In this document: positions 45,701-57,700 of the stretch, in pieces | Numbering within the stretch: the stretch's first letter is position 1 | How the letters are laid out: every line of letters starts with the position of its first letter | NCBI GenBank assembly: GCA_036571765.1 | Contig: BROE01000011.1 | Span: 11,951,957 to 12,015,956, forward strand | Source: Plecoglossus altivelis | Lineage: Eukaryota > Chordata > Actinopteri > Osmeriformes > Plecoglossidae | Direction: 5' to 3' | Length of the DNA stretch: 64,000 nt | Made by a program: the position numbers and the translations under genes | The notes under the pieces: model-generated | What the model was told of the DNA's origin: nothing | Databases searched by the model: none | Seen by the model: the letters and a program-made list of their open reading frames with translations, nothing else

Positions 45701-48700
45701 TTTTCTGTTGCGAATACATAATATGTTCTCAGACATTCTCCTTGAGACATGCCTAGAAAAACTCTTCACAGTTTCTCACAGAGTGATTAGAGCGATTGTA
45801 GACAGAATAATAGTTTAGCAACCCACCTCGTTTGCCAGTCTCTGGGAGGATTTTCTGTAGCCTTGAAATTTGGTTGTATACCAGGTTACTAGAAAAGAAC
45901 CTCCTGTCTTCCCTGGCATTATGACAGCTCCTTAGCAACATACCACAGACAAGGTCATCCTTTTTCCTTTATCTTCCTTACTGATGTTTCACCTAGAAAC
46001 AATTGCACCACTAACAGTAGCTTTGGGCATGTATTGTATCCCAGACTATATTGGTTTTCTTTCACAAAGCTCACTTGTTGTTTACATGGTTAAAGTAATT
46101 GCGCCTCGCGTTTTCTTCCTTCTCTTGCCCGCTCTAATACGTTTAAATATTTAAAGAAGAGGGAGCTGTTGTGTATCAACATGACGCCTGATGTGAATCC
46201 TAAACCCGTCCGAGCGATCCGCTCCGAGGCTCCGAGGCACCGAAGGATCCCCGGCCTCAGAAAGAGTTCAGAAGAAACCTCGGCTCTCTCTGTTTGAGAC
46301 ACCCTGGAGACTTGACAAAGCCACGATAGATGCTTTTATGTCATCTGGAGAAGGGCCTTTTTAGTTCAGACCTTTTAAGGTTTATCCCATAAGACCTGTT
46401 AGACCAGACTTGTTTTTTTTCCATGATGGTGTTAGTTGAGCCTGTGATGTACAAGACAGGCCACGTTGCTTCTGAGCACCCAGTAACATGTGATCTTCTC
46501 AGTAACATGTGATCTTCTCAGTAACATGTGATTATACCAGTAACAGGTGATTATCCTAGTAACATATGCTCTTCTCAGTGACATGTGATTATCCCAGTAA
46601 CGTATGATCATCCCAGTAACAGGTGATTATCCTAATAACATTTGATATTCTCAGTAACTTGTGATCATTCCAGTAAGGTGATCATTCCAGTAACATGTGA
46701 TCATTACAGTTACATGTGATCATTCCAGTAACATGATCATTCATTCCAGTAACATGTGCTCATCCCAGTAACACGTGATTATCCTAGTAACATATAATCT
46801 TTTCAGTAACTTGCGATCATTCCAGTAACATACGATCAGTCCAGTAATAATTCCCAGTAATGGGGGAGATGATTTCAGGTGGTACGACCATGTTCAAAAG
46901 AAACAAATGTGCTGCTGTTACTATGTACCATAGATGTACTGACACTTCCTGCTTACAAACAATTACATCCTGTTGTTGATCTGCTGAGACACAATTGGCT
47001 GACCTGAGAGAGTGTTTGTCTGACTTTTTCATATTGATCTTTAGCTTGTGTGATTAATCAACCTTCACCGTGCAGGAAGTCCGTGTTCAGGCGAGGCACA
47101 GCCTCTCTGGGATGAACTGCAGAACAAAGTATAAGATCAAATAACATTTTATTTGGACAGCTCATTTTACAAGCTGTGCGACTGAGGGCTTTTACATACG
47201 CCCACAGAACTGTACTTATACCAACCTATGATGATTAGACCTGAGTTGGTTTGATGTCAGGGTTGTGCACGAGTGCTGTTAGTTCTGTAACTCAATTAAT
47301 TCATACATTTGTCCTTGTTTCAAAGTGCAAGCAAAGACTAACTCAATTTGGATTTCTGTTTGTGTCCAGTGTTGTCCTTGTATTTGTGTGTTCTGTCAGT
47401 ACACACAGAAATTTTGATTGCCTCTTCTTTTGTAGGTGTCTTTAAAAAAATTAAAATTTAAACCCAAAACATTCATTAAAAATGGTCACGTATATTGGAA
47501 GTCCAATCCATAATTAATGCATTGGGTAGCCCAGAAATAGCGACCCTATAGTCTTGCCTTTGGCGTTAATTGTGCTAATCTATCATTAGTAATCAGTGGG
47601 ATAAACGATGACAAAGCGGTAGAGATAATCGCTCCGTTGGAACGAAGCCAATGGCTGCATTAGCTGACCTAGACCTTGCCGTTGAAATGTAAGGCACAGA
47701 TTTCAATTAGATGACAGCTATATCGCAGAAACACCGTACATGTATGTGCCACAACAGCGATCATCTCCGACTAGATATCCTTCAGACATGCTCAAATGTA
47801 GCCTATTGTTTGTGATTGAAATGATTCAGGAATGTTTAAAATAACCTTGATGGTCTTCATGTTTGCAAACGTCCTTTATTTTGCCTTTGAGGCTGTTGAT
47901 GGTGTTATAACCTACGTCATCTGTATAACCCGTATGCATGGCCGACTCCAATCCAAGTTTAACTCAGTGGTCTGTTGCCAAATAGGCCACCCCGCTGTCA
48001 TTTGAAGTTGATCAACTCAGATTAAGCGTCCCAAGACCAAAGTTCTTATCCGGTCGAAAAGAATTTGTAACCGTCGCAGCAGAAACGCCAAAAGGCGGTT
48101 CGTCCTCTGTAATTCCTCCACTTCGCTCGAGTTTGGTTCATTATTTGGAAGACACTGCCTCACAATTACAGCAAACTTTGTGAATTAAATTAAAATGAAT
48201 GATGTTAGTAAACAAGCAAGAAAACAAGTACAGTGCAGGGTTATAGCCCCTTCTATGACTGGAGTATAATAGCCAGCAACAAGTGGGAACCCTTTCCTGA
48301 CAGACTCTACTTGTGTATAATTAGCTGCAGTACTGTAATTCGTATCAAACTGTGTCTGATGCAGCCAGGGGCAGAAGTTGGCCACCCCTGGGTAGGTAAT
48401 CTGCTACCACTGCAGTAACCTTGGTAACGGGGGTCCAATCGCATCTCTCCATGTGATACCTGTTGCCTGAATCTGCCCTCCTGTGAAGTTTGTTACAGAC
48501 TCGCAGGTACTGCGCCTGCCTGCTGTCATGTTTGGTACTGAACATATGGTTTAGTCTTCTACCTTGTTTGCTGTTGCTCATACATAATGGATGTTTCATT
48601 TTTTTTTTCTCCCCTCTCCTGTCCAAAACATGTAAATGCTGCCCACATTCCCACATGGCATTTAGCAGTAGAAGGAAAAAGAAGATTTGTGTGTTTGTGT

Positions 48701-51700
48701 GAAGAATGTGTCATGCGCGTGTGGTTTGTGTGACGTTTGTGTGCTTGCGCCTGGGGGAATTAGTGTTGCCACAGCACCATGTGCGTTTGTCTTTTAGGTA
48801 ATGCGAATTTGGTGTGTGAAATCTGCTACAGTGAACACTGGCGTTTTATTATAAAACACAGACAATACAGAACACTTGCCATTTACCCCCTGTTGTCCTC
48901 AATCTGTCGGGATTTCTTCTGCATCAACAACATACAATGAAGTGTTTCTTTACTATTTACGATATAGCATCAAGTGTTTCTTTACTATTTACAATATAGC
49001 ATCAAGTGTTTCTGCTGCATCTACAATATAGCATCAAGTGTTTCTGCTGCATCTACAATATAGCATCAAGTGTGTCTGCTGCATCTACAATATAGCATCA
49101 AGTGTTTCTGCTGCATCTACAATATAGCATCAAGTGTTTCTGCTGCTTCTACAATATAGCATCAAGTGTTTCCTGTATCTACAATATAGCATCAAGTGTT
49201 TCCTGTATCTACAATATAGCATCAAGTGTTTCATGTATCTACAATATAGCATCAAGTGTTTCTTCTGCATCTACAATATAGCATCAAGTGTTTCTGCTGC
49301 TTCTCATACAATATAGCATCAAGTGTTTCTTGTGTCTACAAAATAGCATCTAGTGTTTCTCCTATATGTCCACTTCCAGAATACTTCTTAGTCATAGACA
49401 TGGACCCGAGAGACAAGGCCTGTCTGTTTCAGATGAACACTTGAGAAAAAGAAAAACACAGAGAGAGAAACAAATTTGGTTTGAAAAACCGTTCTGCACT
49501 AACCTGATTTTGGTCACACTCTGTGTCATGGTGCGATGGACGTCTCAGAAATCCACAAATTAGAAGGAGCATGAAGGAAAGCTGGTTGCCCGGGGAGAGC
49601 ATCATAAGATTAAGACATCGATGACCTTTAACCCCAAATCCCAACCACCCCCCCCCCTCCTAAATTCTTAACAAATCCAGTGTCATGCACCATGTGCGAG
49701 AAAGTATCTGTTACTGTCCCCAAGATTTTCTTAGTGTTACACCACACTGTCTGTTACAGTGGCTGGAGAATTTTACACTCTAAACTTACAAATGCAACTG
49801 TTGCTGTAGAAGTATGTTTTAGGTGGCTGTTGGAACCGTTTGAACGTAGTGTGTGATTCTTTAACTGCCCACTTCACGCTCTGATGATAAATTCTTATCT
49901 AAGTGGATTTTTCACATATAGAAGTTTTAGAAAATCTAATCCTTTTAGCGAGTGTTTAAAAGATTAGTGTCACCCACAGCAAGAAAGAAGCGTGTCTGTC
50001 TTTATGAAGAGGAAGGCCACAACATGGATGCTTGAGATGTTTCGCTTGAGCTTTACCGAACTCTGTAGCGTTGCTGTGGGTTTCCTGTCGTGCACCTTAT
50101 AAGTTGAATTTATTTGGTATTTTTCAGTCGTAGAAGATCACACTATAAGTGGTTCCTTCTCATGTGGAGGTCCTGCTAATTGAACTTGATCTGAGCACGC
50201 GTTTGAGCGCCCCACGTCTTGTTGTGATTTGTTGAATGCATGACAGCACATTTGCAGAACATGTTTATTAACCCTGTCTCTTCTCTTTCCTGATTGGCTC
50301 CTAGTTGGCTGAGTACCGGCAGAGGAAAGCTCATGCAGACGGACAGAAAGTGCAGAAAAAGAAGAAGAAGAAAAGGAGGAGTGGGCCGGAGGAGTCTGAG
50401 GGAGATGGCAGAGGGGCAGGAGAGGCGGAGCATGATCAGTCTCTGGTGGAGGAGGTCTCAGGAGGAGGAGGAGAAGGAGGAGGAGGAGGAGAGGAAGGGG
50501 ACCAGAAACTGACCAGAACGGAATACACCTTTTCCCGGACCCTGCGCAGCGGGGAGACGCTCAAACATGATCAAACGTACACCATAGAGGTAAACATACC
50601 CAGATTTGAGTTTGGGTTCTTATCGATCGAGTCTCTGCCAAACATCTTGTTTACTCTCCTTGACATGTCATAAGTAACAATCAGCTTAATCTAGTCGAGC
50701 CACTCATGTTTGAAGCATATCATATTCACTGGGTAGTGTTATCGGATAGTAACAATAGAACTTAATACTTATTGCTTAGGTATTGTGTTTTTTATCTCCA
50801 CCTTTCAATCTTTGCTGTTCAAACGTTATTAATAGCAAGTTTGATCCGATCATGATTTGGCCTATACACAGAAGCTTCAAGCAGAAAGCCACTTAAGTTG
50901 TTGTTGTTGTTTTGTTAAGCGTGGATATTTAATTCTAAACTGGACAACCAAACAGTTTTCAATTTGCAGCATCAAAGAAATAATCTGAATCCATTTGTAC
51001 CAAATGTGCCAAGTCTTAGATATCAGAACAAAGACTTGAGAATTATTCCGTTGCCATGAGAAACTTTTGTGTTTCACAAAAGCTCAGATTTAAATGGATG
51101 AATATGAACGAGGACAGTAAATGGCTCTATGTCTGTATTTTCTCGTGCTCAATCACCACCAAGTCCTATTTTGGACAGATTTTTACCCTGACAATAACCA
51201 TGTTTAACACCTGTAATTTAAACTCTTAAAATTACAATGCGTTAGGATTTGTTTTTCAGAAAAAGAAAGTCTTTGTCCTCTATAAATCTGTTTTTGTAAG
51301 TTAATAAGGTCCTCTAAGAATTGTTAAGCAACAGACAGCTCAGCTCCAGAATCACTTTCTAATTTCGGAGCGGCCCGCACCTTTCTAGCCAATCACGTGT
51401 CAGCAGTCCTGTTCCAGCCAATCGCCTTTGGCAAGGCGAGCCGTTCGCTTTGACTTATCACTTGAAACCGCCATCAGTCAAACTCGTGCTGAAAGAAACG
51501 TGGTAGTTCAGACAAGTATTGGATGGAGCGCTGATTCTCGTGTTATCGTCTCACGTTTAATGAATTCACTTACTAATGTAATGACGTTTTTATAAGAGCT
51601 TTAAAAGCTAATAATGAGTTGTCGTCATTTGCGATGAGGGAAAAAAAGAAAACAATCGCTAATGAGGTTGTGATGAACCCGTGATTTGCTGTTCCTACCG

Positions 51701-54700
51701 TTGCAAAGCAGTAACCTTTAAGTTCCTAGAAGGGTGGCAATGGTCTGTTTGCGACTAATTAACAAACTCCTAATTCAGTTAATTAGGAGCTAATTAACGA
51801 CCGTACAACTCGTTGTACCTTATAATACAATTCATCAAGGACCATCTGCCTGGTTCATCTTTTTTGCTGCAGGTCTTAACACAACCACGGGCAGACATAT
51901 CTGGGGGATTTCTCCATAAGGCATATAAACATGGTGTACCATACTGATGCATGAGTGGGACTGAATGAACGAGACTCTCTCAGACAAACATTTGAGTTTG
52001 AAAGCGGAGCAGGAAAGACGTCGTAGCGCCCTCGCACTTTCTTTCTCTAACAGCTTTTCAGCAGACGCGTGACTCAGCTCCACCGACTGCCTCTTCGCTG
52101 TGAAATAGTTGCGGTGTTGTCACAGACGTTTAGCAAAACGCATGGGCTTCAAGTAACCCGCAGCACATTTAGACCTCACCGGAGAAATAGCTCTGCGCTA
52201 TCGTCCTCAAAAGGAAAACATGGATCAAAGAACTGCTCTCCTTCTTTACCCGCTCTTTTTTTTTCTTTTTACAAGCACTTGAGTCATGGGCAGCGTTGAT
52301 CGGTTTTCTGTTATCATCCCCACCACTTCCATGTAGGCTACCGCGGGGAGGAAAGAGAAACGAAAGAAAAAAACGGTTGCCGTGGCAACAGACAATCGCT
52401 TTTTTTCTCTTTTTTTTTTAACAGGTCGAGATACCTTAGTCAGTGTTGAAGGATCTGGCGACCTTGCAAGCTTTCGCCAGAATAGAAACCAACTTCATTT
52501 CGTATGTGTTTTAGTATGTTCTTCGTTTGAGTGATGATGACGACTTTCCACTGTAACCATCTGCATATGGATGTCCTTCTACTGTCATACAGTATCTGCC
52601 AGTAGATTTTATTACCATTATGTTTTTATTTAATTCTACATGATCAAAGTCCTTCTCCAGTATATAACATTATCAAGTCTCAGGAAATTTGAGCTCAAAG
52701 CTAACTGTCTATTTGTCCAATTCTTTCAGTAAAAAGCTTTTGTCCACAATTTGAGGCCCTCTTAGTCGTTTGACAACCCTGACAGCTCACTACTTGGTAC
52801 TTTCCAGCCAATTATGTGGCTGTAAACCTGTTCCATTAAATCGCCTTCTGCAAGGAGGGACTTCCTTGCCTTGATTCGTGAAACTGTCAGTCAAACATGC
52901 AAATATGCTTGGATTTTCAGATGAGTGGGGGGGTGCCATTTCTCGTCAGAATTTTTTCTAATGATTTCACATAATTCAGCTTTATTCAAGAGGGAGCAAT
53001 TTGGACAATTGTACTGATTCATTGTAAGACATTTCTTTTTCTTTTTGTAAACTTTCCACAATCTTCATCAAACTCCTGCGATGGAGAGAAATCTTAGCTT
53101 TCTCAAAACCAAGATATATTAAGTGTTTGTTGTGGTTTAGCCCTCAAAAAAAGAAATCTGCTTATGTGCTTTGAAATGACGATAAAAATTTGAAATAAAT
53201 TCAGCTGTTGTAGGCTATACATGATTTGACACCGATGACATTTCTACGAGAGACAAAGTAAAATGTATAATTGGCCGGGGCCGTCAATTGAATTACCACA
53301 GAGATGTCGCAAGTAGCAACGCAACTTTCTCCCCTTGGAGAGAGGGGTTGCTGTGGAAACAACAGAGCTTTAAAGTGTACTCTCGGAGGCACTTGAATAT
53401 GCTGCAGAGAGAGAGGGGAAGGGAGAGAGGGAGATAGAGGGAAGGAGGGAGAGAAGGAGGTAGAGGGAAGGAGAGAGTGGGAGAGAGGGAAAGAGGGAGG
53501 TAGAGGGAAGGAGAGAGCTAGTGAGAGAGAGAGAGGGGGAGGTGAAGGAAGAGAAAGAGAGAGACGGAGGGAGAGAGAGAGAGAAAGAGAGAGCAAGAGA
53601 GTGATCCGAAGAGATTCATGCTACAGTATGTCTGTGGTAGTGCTAACCGCTTGTTTAGGTAAAGCAACGGACCAATGCAAGTTAAGACGCTTGTTGCTCT
53701 CACAGAACAGGGTATCTTTAGTGCGTGTGGACGTACGGCAAAAGAATGTTCCCCCTCTTCACATGTAGGAGAGAGATGGAGGCACTGACGGTGTTTCATA
53801 ACGACACAGGGTTAGCTTGTTGTGTTAAGTGTGTTTCAAGGTCCATCAGTTATGTGTTGTTGCAACACTGGTTCAATTCTGCCATTTTGGCATCCTATAT
53901 CCTTTCCTTATCAAATCATCGGATGAGAAAGGCACCAAATCTTTTCCTTAAAAGAGAATGATACAAAATATGGAAATAACTCTTAGCTTTCTGGCCACAA
54001 CTTTGTAGTATTCTTACATCCTACAAGAACTCAGAGTCCATTTGCTGTTGAATTTAGCGTAATCTAAATTCTGAGCTTGTATATCTTGTATAGCGAATAA
54101 AACTGATTCTGATTCAGAGCAAATCAATTGAAAAGATCTGCTCTGAATCAAACGACAGTGTGAAATCACCACCAACTCGCCTATAGATACAGCATCTTTC
54201 TCCTGCAATTCAGTTGCTTAGTTTAGTCGTAACAACGTTTGGTCTTACAGACTTCAAGCTCTTGAAGTTATATATCTTAATCTTTTTTTGTTGTCTTTTT
54301 TTTTGCCTTGTAGGCTTTTTGTTCATCTTTATATGGTCTCCTTGATGTTCTGAAGAAGAGTAAACACTGTTATTGTATTTCTGTTGTAGCCTGAGAGTGA
54401 GATGTCTACCACGGCGGAAGACTATTCGTCTGAGGTGAGTAAAAACATAGAAAAGGGTTTACACTTTTACCAAGACCCACTTTCACGACACACAGTCGTT
54501 TTAAAATACGGCCCCACAAACAGATTCGACGAACGTTCATCGCCATGTCCATGACGACAAGTTAACCGAAGCGCACGTCCAAGAATAGGGTTTTAAGAGT
54601 TTTGATTTAATCCGATTTTAAAGTGCTTAAACCAGGGATTCATCAAATGCCAAACATGTTGCCTTTGGTCACTTCTGAGAAAATACCACACGATTCCAGC

Positions 54701-57700
54701 AACTTGTTGCCAGGCGCTCGGTTCAGTCAGTCGCAGCTATTTCTCTGAACTCGATAAGTCTAAGCTCGACCGCTGCACCTCTCCCACCCACCCCCCTTTC
54801 CTCAGAGCCGCCATTAAACGCCTCGCCTGTCACACACTGTCATTTTAACGGCTTAATGAAGGCTGTCGATACAATGCCGTGTGACGCAGACTGAACGCGA
54901 AGGGGGGTTTGGGGGGGGATAAAATACCAAATTTAATTGCAGTCTTCACTTTGAGCGTAACCACCATCGTAATGAGCCTGGTAATGTGACTGAGAGGAAT
55001 GACAGGCTTAACAGCAGCATTGTGAATTGACAGGTAAACGGATACCATGAGACGAGTGAGATCTCAACGCAGTCCGCCACGGATTGGATCTGGGTACAGT
55101 AATGACGATCGATGAGAAAGTCCTTGCTCTGTCTTGCTGATCAACTATGACTTAACGCTCCGTTGCACTCTCCTTGTACGCTGCGGTGTTTCCTCTGCTC
55201 GCAATCAACATACTGCCGGGATAACAAAGATTCACTGCCGACTCACTAACCAAGCACCTTTTTGTTCTGCGCTGCTGGGATTGCAAGATTGTGCTTCATT
55301 AAAATTATGCATGTTTGGGAGTCTGTGGCCTTCACTGCCCAGAGATGATCTCTAAAGCTAATAACTATTTTACAGGGTGGATGGGAAAGCGGTTTGAAGG
55401 GAAGATGGGTGAATAAGGTCTACGTGACATTTCAGTGGCGGAAATTATTCTTCAAGTTCCAGCGAGGGAGAGAGAGAGAATATCAGAGAGAGGGGAGGAA
55501 GAATGGTGGTAGGGAATGGAATGAGGGAGGGTGGGAGGTAGGGAGGGAGGGAGGAAGATGGCCGTTGTGTAAGAGCTATTCAATTGCCATGCCACAGGTA
55601 ATGGTGTTTGCTGGCAGCCAGGGGGAGGGAACGGAGAAAGCTAGGGAAATGGATGGCTTGTTAGTGTCACTGTGTATAGCAGCAAGGGATGAAGGAGACT
55701 CAACGTCGCAAGACGTCTGCTATAGGTGAAGTTATTCAGCCACTTGTCACATCATGTTCCTCAACAGCTGCCTACCCTTCCTCTGGCGCTCTCTCTGTCC
55801 TGTCTGGTCTTGATTGTCTCTGTACTTAAGCAGTCACAGAGATGTTTCCTTTGTCTTGTTCGCTAGGCTAGAAGGTCGAGCCTTGTCCACCATGGTTCAG
55901 CCAGCTGTACCTTCTCTGTTCCCCAGGAGGAAGTGGACCCTCTGCTGAAGGAGAGACAGGAAGGACTCGTCCAGGACGTGGAGGACGAGCTGGCAGCCAA
56001 AAGTCAGGCGGTGGAGGAGCTGAGGCGAGAATTGGAGGATGTCCGATCTGCCTTCGAAGGGGTTCAGCAGGTACTAGTGAGTGGAGGTAGCACCAAGATG
56101 GCCGTCCTGCACTGAAGGTTCAGCAGGTAGTAGTGAGCGGAGGTAGCACCAAGATGGCCGTCCTGCACTGAAGGTTCAGCAGGTACTAGTGAGCAGAGGT
56201 GGCACCAAGATGGCCGTCCTGCACTGAAGGTTCAGCAGGTAGTAGTGAGCAGAGGTGGCACCAAGATGGCCGTCCTACACTGAAGGTTCAGCGGCTGCTC
56301 CTCCGTGACAAAGCAACATTTTTTTTTATTGAATAAATATCAGTCTTTGTCGCATTTCACGACCCTGTTTGGCAAATTCTGTGGTTTTTTTCCTCCATGT
56401 TATGGCTGAATGTTGTAGCGTTTGTTCGGATCCTCTTCATCCACTTTGCATCAGTTAGCATGTGTCCTTCAAACCAACCTCGAATTATGTAATTGTACTC
56501 GCCTTAACATAAATGCACGCACTTGATAAGCCCTCAGCTTTGAATTAACGATAAACTCTGCCCTCATCATGGAACAGCAGGCTGAGGATGACTAATAAAA
56601 CCTATATTTGTCTTTCCTGGCGAATGAACAGTGCGCTTTCGAAGATCTCAGAGTTATCCAAAGCTCTATGAGTGAACTGCATCATCATCTTATGTTTGTT
56701 ATTTTAAGGACATGCCAAAATGAAATTTTCACGGGGGGATTTGAAGATCTAACCCATCTTCTCTCTCAGCTGCAGGACTTCGAAGCGGCTTTGAAACAGC
56801 GAGACAGCATCATCACCCAGCTCACAGCCAATCTCCAGCAAGCTCGGGAGGAAAAAGACGAGATCATGCGCGAGTTCCTGGAGTTGACCGAGCAGAGCCA
56901 GAAACTGCAGATTCAGTTCCAGCAGGTACGATACCCATCCAGCACACACCCCCTTTTTTTCTAGTTGGTTTGTTCCGTTACGTCCTGTCACTCACTCTTT
57001 CCTCCTCACCAACTTTAAAAAGGGGAACTCACAGAAGCATACATCTCTGTATTCAAACCCCAAGGCTGGCCACAGACTAGAGTCACCTGATTATAATTAT
57101 TCACCCAAACCATTGTATGAATAGATATACAAAGATATTTGTTTACGCATTTATTGATAAAATCTTCACCGTCCCCCGTCCCCCCTCCCTCCCAAATCTG
57201 GATTCCCACTAAACTTTCCATCATCTGGATTTGATTGACAGCTTCAGGCTGGAGAGACGTTACGCAACAGCAGCCACAGCAGCGCGGCTGCAGACCTGCT
57301 GCAGTCCAGACAGCAGCTGCTCCTCTGCCAGCAGCAGGCGGAGGACATGGCCGCCAAGGTCAAAGGTCACGAGGAAAGAGACGCGGAGCAGCTACTGATG
57401 ATCAGTCAGCTCCAACACCGCCTCAGCGAGGTGGAGATGGTGGGTAAAGCACTGCAGATGCTAAAGGATTATTTGATATTTTCCATTGTATAGTATTGAT
57501 TAGGATGATTCGGACCAGGGGTCACCAACTCCGATCCTAGAGGGATACCATCCAGGCTGTGTTTTCCCTTCAACCTCAGTTTAGCACACCTGATTCTACT
57601 CATTACCTGGATGATTAGCTGACCAAAGGCTACATGATGTGCAGTTGAAGTGAAAACCTACAGAGGTTGGTAGCCATCCAGGACCGGAGTTGGTGACCCC

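Larger units (their letters stand above)
42844..50304 (+). other. akap9 intron 1 (7.5 kb)
   Basis: No second gene is supported inside it. It carries two copies of a hAT MITE (43745-43880, 44945-45156), a 14-bp repeat (45550-45630), two minisatellites (46479-46860, 48940-49365) and otherwise unique sequence. A non-repetitive block at about 47540-47730, rich in TAAT/ATTA homeodomain-type cores, is a candidate regulatory element but unproven. Confidence 0.6.
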
